Shown in pieces: positions 18,613-22,659 of a stretch of 22,659 nucleotides of DNA. Positions within the stretch are counted from its first letter, which is position 1. Every line of letters begins with the position of its first letter. The position numbers and the translations under genes were made by a program. Location of the stretch: positions 47,707 to 70,365 of the forward strand of contig AVPN01000145.1 of the NCBI GenBank assembly GCA_000695325.1, in the 5' to 3' direction. The notes under the pieces are model-generated. The model made no database searches and was not told the origin of the DNA. It saw only the letters and a program-made list of their open reading frames with translations. The stretch is from Pleurobrachia bachei (Eukaryota; Ctenophora; Tentaculata; Cydippida; Pleurobrachiidae).

Positions 18613-19705
18613 TATGTGTATTACTGTATTACTGTGTTGATGCAGATACACAGCTGCATCAGGACACAACTTTATAACGTTGTGGTTGTGTTCTTCGGTT
18701 GCTAGGATACAGCTCTCTCGCTGCTAACTTCCGAGAAACAATAAGAGTTAGTAGGTCTTGAGTATTAATCGCTATTTCCTGTACACTATTGAGCCCGTGC
18801 ACGCTTCTGCAAATTCATATCTATTTCCAACACCTTAAGTCACTTTAACCATCGCTTACTTGCTTACTAGGCTTTTCATTTAGGAAATTTAATTGAGCCT
18901 GTAAATTTTTAAACCATTTTAAACTTGGTTTTGAAGGTTTTGGTAGCACCGAAAAGCTAAAACTCAAAACTTGCCATATTTATTTTTAAAGTTTAACCAA
19001 AACACTAGAATAATTAACGGACTTCATACTTGCTTGTATCTTATCGTTTCTCTCTCTCCCATCTTCTCCCTCTTTTGACTGACTCTACCGGACATCTTGA
19101 TACCATGACCACAATATCACAGATCAGTAACACAACTCTCTCCTTGTGCACTAACTAAATCACACTGACAAGGAAGTCTAACCCGATCAACACCGTGTGT
19201 GTGTGTGTACCTGTATCGAATCAGGCGCGATTGGAATGTTATTGCTCTCGACCTGCTGCACACGCTCCCTGGGATGGGACACTTTCTGCACACACTCACA
19301 CTGAGCCTTCACATCAATGCCGCTTGAGAGCACTGACGTCTTGATGTGCGGTGTCACTTTAAAGTGAAGGATACAAAACCTATTGTATCCAAGTAGAACA
19401 CCATCATGTCTTGTTTATCCTCCGGCCTCTAAATTTAGCATTTATATACACAGTGTACAACCTCACGAATTAAATCATATATTTGTGATGATTCGTATTT
19501 TATCTTACCCGGCCATTGTGTATGCATTTACAGTATCTTGTTATCCCGGAAGTTGTGAAACTACCTTTCTTTCTTGTTCTCTTTTTTCTCTGTCTCTCTG
19601 TCTCTCGTTCTTGCTTTCTCTGTCTCTATCTCTCGATCTATCTTCTTTTTCTTTCTCTCCTCTCCTATCTTATCTGTTCCCAGCTTACCGTCTTATTTTG
19701 TGCCT
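18613..19705 (+). repeat. Tandem duplication 2, unit 2 (1093 bp)
   Basis: Identical to unit 1 apart from the 7-base indel. Its right end continues into the exon D promoter region, so unit 2 keeps the ancestral right-hand context and unit 1 is cut off from it. Confidence 0.95.
18659..19516 (-). CDS. Possible small three-exon gene, 98 residues, unknown function
   Basis: The model, read leftward: exon 1 19516-19509 (ATGGCCGG|GTAAGA, eight coding bases); intron of 129 bp; exon 2 19379-19211 (after ATACAATAG; 56 codons; donor CAG|GTACAC); intron of 432 bp; last exon 18778-18659 (after GTGTACAG) to a TGA. Phases agree at both joins (2 and 0). Exon 2 reads FCILHFKVTPHIKTSVLSSG..., with a CEC motif and a charged QKVSHPRERVQQVE stretch. 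The last exon reads EIAINTQDLLTLIVSRKL... and ends basic. I recognise no family. Weak points: the acceptors have poor pyrimidine tracts, an alternative last-exon acceptor exists 28 bp upstream, and exon 2 contains hairpins that could mean structured DNA instead. It lies head to head with exon D. Confidence 0.3.
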
Positions 19706-19870
19706 TTCGGTCAAATAGCTACCATTGCCAATCATCTCCTATACTACAATAACAATTTGATTTTGTTTTTTAGTTCTTGAATAGCTAATAAATTATTGAA
19801 TTTTCAAACAATAGCTCCAAATTGACCGTGAACGGACCAATCCTCTGCATAATTGAAGTGGGGAAAAACT
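19517..19870. promoter_or_regulatory. Intergenic region between divergent start exons; CCAAT boxes
   Basis: About 350 bp separate the leftward ATG (19516) and the rightward ATG of exon D (19871). It holds a TC-rich stretch, a CCAATCA at 19728-19734 and a second CCAAT at 19837-19841, 30 bp before the exon D start. Copy 2 has changed bases at both CCAAT positions. Confidence 0.35.
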
Positions 19871-19904
19871 ATGCCGAATTTACCACGCTTCGGTAAAAGT
19901 AAAG
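19871..19904 (+). CDS. Candidate first coding exon D (MPNLPRFGKSK...), partial gene
   Basis: The ATG at 19871 opens 11 codons, MPNLPRFGKSK, plus one base, ending at AAAG|GTAAGT (consensus donor at 19905). The start context AAAACTATG has A at -3. The same exon is present in the diverged copy at 22218, where the only change across start, peptide and donor is AAT to AAC (synonymous Asn), while nearby flanks show several substitutions and indels. That pattern is what purifying selection on a coding exon would leave, although 40 bp is little evidence. The peptide is basic and short, with no signal sequence or known motif. The exit phase is 1, as in A, B and C. The body of the gene is not in the window. 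Confidence 0.5.
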
Positions 19905-20241
19905 GTAAGTCGATAGAAGAGTTTAATTAGTATAGGCCGGGGGGGTTGGAGAACAGTTTAAATCAGGTTAACTAATTTACTGTTACTGAAGTGAAAAATC
20001 GCTTTAAAACCCCTATAAAACTATTTAACTCCCACCTGACACTTCTCTCAAGCTCTTGCGTTACTAACAGCTTGAAAATCGCATCGTAGAATCTTTAGCA
20101 CACTTCGTGAGCAAGCTCGCTTGCGAGTTATTTTCCATTTCTTTTAGCAAATCCATTAAAATAACAACTTTCATTATTTGACATATTTTACGGGGGACAC
20201 GTGTGTGTGGAACACAACTGCGGCAGATTATTTCTCAGAGT

Positions 20242-20243
<2 letters not shown>

Positions 20244-20295
<52 letters not shown>

Positions 20296-20310
20296 TCTCT
20301 CTCCCTCTCT
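20244..20310 (+). repeat. (TC)n microsatellite at the end of block copy 1
   Basis: A pure TC run, then CCCTCTC variants. A matching tract closes copy 2. Confidence 0.95.
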
Positions 20311-20312
20311 TT

Positions 20313-21287
20313 TTCTCAAGTCATTATGCATTGCCCACCTGGTAGGCAGGTGGTAGGGAGTGTAGGCCGGGAGTCAACCGGCACATACAGTGTGTGTATC
20401 TCCTCATATATGAAAGAAGAAGGAGAAGGGTATTGCGATATATTGAGAGCATTATAAGTGCATTTATATAGAGCCTCTTTCTCATTTTTACTTTTCTGAC
20501 ACACCAGGAGCTATATTGTAGGGAAATCGATAGAACTGCATGAGATTTTTCGAGAAAGTACGGACCTTTTTCGATGTGTAATTTATGCTTAGAGTTGAGA
20601 TATTAAGTTGATCGAGGCCTAAACACTTTGACCGATATTTAAACGATTAATTTGCCCATTTGCGTGAAAGATTTTAGCTTTAATTTTCATCGTTCAATAT
20701 CTGTACACTTGCATTTAGTGTCTTCCAATTATTATATGAATAATACTCATTACTCAAAGCTAATGGCGGAAGGTCGCTGGTAATTTTAATTCTGTGGGTG
20801 ATAAGACTTCCAACGTGAAAAAGCCTATCCTTTACTTCAATGTCCTGATTCTCTCAATATTGTAGATTGCTTCTGTGTTGAACCATTATATTATATTACC
20901 CCTGAAATGTTATATAATGAAAGTAATCATGGTGATTGGTGAGCAGTGCTCACTGTGTACACAGGCTGTTTGAAACGGGAAGAGGATGAATTAATCCTAC
21001 CTTGCTGGTCAAACATAAAGGATAAAGTTAGCGACCATGATACAGAAAACCTGTTCATCAGAATCCTATCTTTAGCCCTATATCGATTTGGAACTAACTG
21101 AGTACCTGTTTAAGTTTTATTTTTCTCGAGAGACTCGTACGAGACCATGCGGTTTCCTTTGTTCCGTACCTTTGTCCACATCTTATATTCAACAATGTCT
21201 TTTGCCCTTTCGTAGTGTTCAACTCTTTGTCTCGTAGTAGCTATAACTACACTGCAATTATCATTCAGAGTGTGCTCTGTAATAGCC

Positions 21288-21288
<1 letters not shown>
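20313..21288. other. No gene seen; AT-rich unique DNA between block copies
   Basis: No frame with protein-family features, no RNA gene and no sizeable repeat. This is the spacer between the two copies of the exon D block. Confidence 0.45.
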
Positions 21289-21290
<2 letters not shown>

Positions 21291-21357
<67 letters not shown>

Positions 21358-21480
21358 AAGAGAGAGAGAAAGAAAACTAGAGAGAAAGGCTCGATAAAGA
21401 AAGAGAAAGCTAGAGTCAGAGAAAGAGAAAAAGAGAGAAGGAACGAAAGCTAGAGAGAGAAAACTAGAGAGAAAGTTAGC
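21291..21480 (+). repeat. (GA)n microsatellite with degenerate extension
   Basis: A pure GA run of about 55 bases, followed by AGAAAG- and CTAGAGAG-type purine-rich sequence. It is followed by AGCTAGCTAGCT and the palindrome CTTCGAACGAAG near 21490. Confidence 0.95.
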
Positions 21481-21790
21481 TAGCTAGCTTCGAACGAAGT
21501 CAGATCAAAGAGGACATTATATTAGCCAGCGTTTTTTCGCTCTGTCTTATTATATGTATGGCAACTCATCTTAAGATTAGAGAATTAAGAGGTTCCTTTT
21601 ATTTGGTTCTTCGATTCTGATTTCTAAATTCTTCTATTCTACTGAGCTTTATCCCCCGTTAATTGCACACACGCATACCAGGTGACACCAAGCTCGCACT
21701 AGTGTATGTGAGTGTGTACAGTATGTGGCAAGTTTCTATCTATTTTCTACTAGCTAATTCCTGGTAGTAATAAGACTTAGCTAGTGGTAG
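21481..21790. other. No gene seen
   Basis: Short palindromes at its left edge, then unique sequence up to the start of block copy 2. Confidence 0.4.
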
Positions 21791-22559
21791 ACAGTGTACA
21801 ACCTCACGAATTAAATCATATATTTGTGATGATTCGTATTTCATCTTACCCGGCCATTGTGTATGTATTTACTGTATCTTGTTATCCCGGAAGTTGTGAA
21901 ACTACCTTTCTTGTTCTCTTTTTTCTTTCTTGCTTTCTCTGCCTCTGTCACTGTCTCTCGATCTATCTTCTTTCTCTCTCTTTCTTTCCTATCCTATCTC
22001 TTCCCAGCTTACCGTCTTATTTTGTGCCTCATACCAACTTTCGATCAAATAGCTACCATTGCTAATCATCTCCTACAATAACAATTTTTTACTAACTTGA
22101 TTTTGTTTTTTAGTTGTTAAATAGCTAATAAACTATTGAATTTTTAAACAATAGCTCCAAATTGACCGTGAACGGACCCCTCCTCCTCTGCATACATAAG
22201 TGAAGTGGGAAAAAACTATGCCGAACTTACCACGCTTCGGTAAAAGTAAAGGTAAGTTGAAAGAAGCTAGTTTAAATCAGGTAAAGTTAACTAATTTACT
22301 GTTTGAAGTGAAAAAATCGCTTTAAAACCCCTATAAAACTATTTAACTCCACCTGACACATCTCTCAAGCTCTTTCGTTACTAACAGCTTGAAAATCACA
22401 TCGCAGAATCTTAGCACACTTCGTGACTCAGCTCGTTTGGAAGTGATTTTCCATTTCTTTTAGCGAATCCATTAAGATAACAATTTTTATTATTTGACAT
22501 ATTTTACGAGGGACACGTGTGTGTGGAACACAACTGCGGCAGATTATTTCGCAGAATTG

Positions 22560-22591
<32 letters not shown>

Positions 22592-22598
22592 TCTATAA

Positions 22599-22600
<2 letters not shown>
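21791..22600 (+). repeat. Dispersed block, copy 2 (carries exon D' and the divergent start exon)
   Basis: Homologous to 19450-20312. It includes the leftward start exon ATGGCC GG|GTAAGA (21857-21850), but exon 2 of that leftward gene is not found to its left, because the homology stops at 21791. The leftward start here is therefore an orphan, unless it splices to a distant exon. Confidence 0.9.
22218..22251 (+). CDS. Candidate first coding exon D' (second copy of exon D), partial gene
   Basis: The ATG at 22218 opens the same 11 residues, MPNLPRFGKSK, plus one base, then G|GTAAGT at 22252. Coding and donor sequences match exon D except for one synonymous base. Upstream, both CCAAT motifs of copy 1 are altered (CCAATCATC reads CTAATCATC, and GGACCAATCC reads GGACCCCTCC) and a short CATACATAAG insertion-like change lies before the start. 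This copy may therefore be regulated differently or be weaker. It is the rightmost candidate first exon, so any shared gene body should lie to the right of 22659. Confidence 0.45.

Positions 22601-22659
<59 letters not shown>
22561..22659 (+). repeat. (TC)n microsatellite, continues past window end
   Basis: TC runs with one interruption near 22595-22600. The last 55 or so bases are pure TC and run off the edge. Confidence 0.95.

Larger units (their letters stand above)
19450..20312 (+). repeat. Dispersed block, copy 1 (carries exon D and a divergent start exon)
   Basis: It begins ACAGTGTACAACCTCACG and matches 21791-22600, at roughly 90% by eye with small indels. It ends in a (TC)n tract in both copies. 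Its first part also recurs at 18357-18612 through the tandem duplication. Because the tandem units are nearly identical while this pair is diverged, the block duplication is older. Confidence 0.9.

Noticed and set aside
18290-19780. Several overlapping rightward Ser/Leu/Phe-rich frames in the tandem units
   Set aside because: They are encoded by TC-rich DNA and start mostly at non-ATG codons. They lie antisense to, or inside, the putative divergent promoter.
1-22659. CRISPR array, rRNA, tRNA or prokaryotic operons
   Set aside because: No regularly spaced direct repeats with unique spacers, no rRNA-like blocks, no foldable tRNA and no ribosome-binding-site or operon layout were seen.

Overview
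The window reads as intergenic and 5'-exon-rich DNA from an invertebrate animal. Four things point that way: a CR1/L2-type LINE tail, consensus GT(A/G)AG splice donors, no prokaryote-like coding density, and AT-rich sequence packed with (GA)n/(TC)n tracts. A sponge or another marine invertebrate would fit, but I cannot fix the species. No complete, recognisable protein-coding gene is present. The only coding sequence I can place in a family is the 3' end of a LINE reverse-transcriptase ORF at the left edge.

Layout. 1-857: LINE ORF tail, 3' UTR with a hairpin, and a (TTA)n tail. 1201-3507: a fold-back (long inverted repeat) element flanked by 35-bp direct repeats. 3961-6093: a 1.07-kb tandem duplication, nearly identical. 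6094-8768: AT-rich DNA with GA/TC tracts. 8769-9964: two short candidate first exons (A and B), each with CCAAT/TATA-type promoter motifs; B appears to share a bidirectional promoter with a leftward open frame. 13481-13861: candidate first exon C, followed by an inverted-repeat promoter-like block (CCAAT, CACGTG, CCAAT). 17513-19705: a second tandem duplication (1.1 kb), which carries a possible small leftward three-exon gene. 19450-20310 and 21791-22600: two diverged copies (about 90% by eye) of a block holding a candidate rightward first exon (D, D') and the first exon of the leftward gene, head to head. The window ends inside a (CT)n tract.

Main idea. Candidate exons A, B, C, D and D' are all on the + strand. 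Each starts with ATG, is short (11-54 codons), ends G|GTAAGT, G|GTAAGA or G|GTGAGT, and leaves the reading frame in the same phase (phase 1). No matching downstream coding exons are evident between them. The simplest testable reading is a row of alternative first exons, each with its own promoter, spliced to a shared body to the right of the window; they would give one protein different N-termini, including a myristoylation/palmitoylation-type start (MGCGTSS) in exon A. Unrelated genes with long first introns, or chance, remain possible. Transcript data would settle it.
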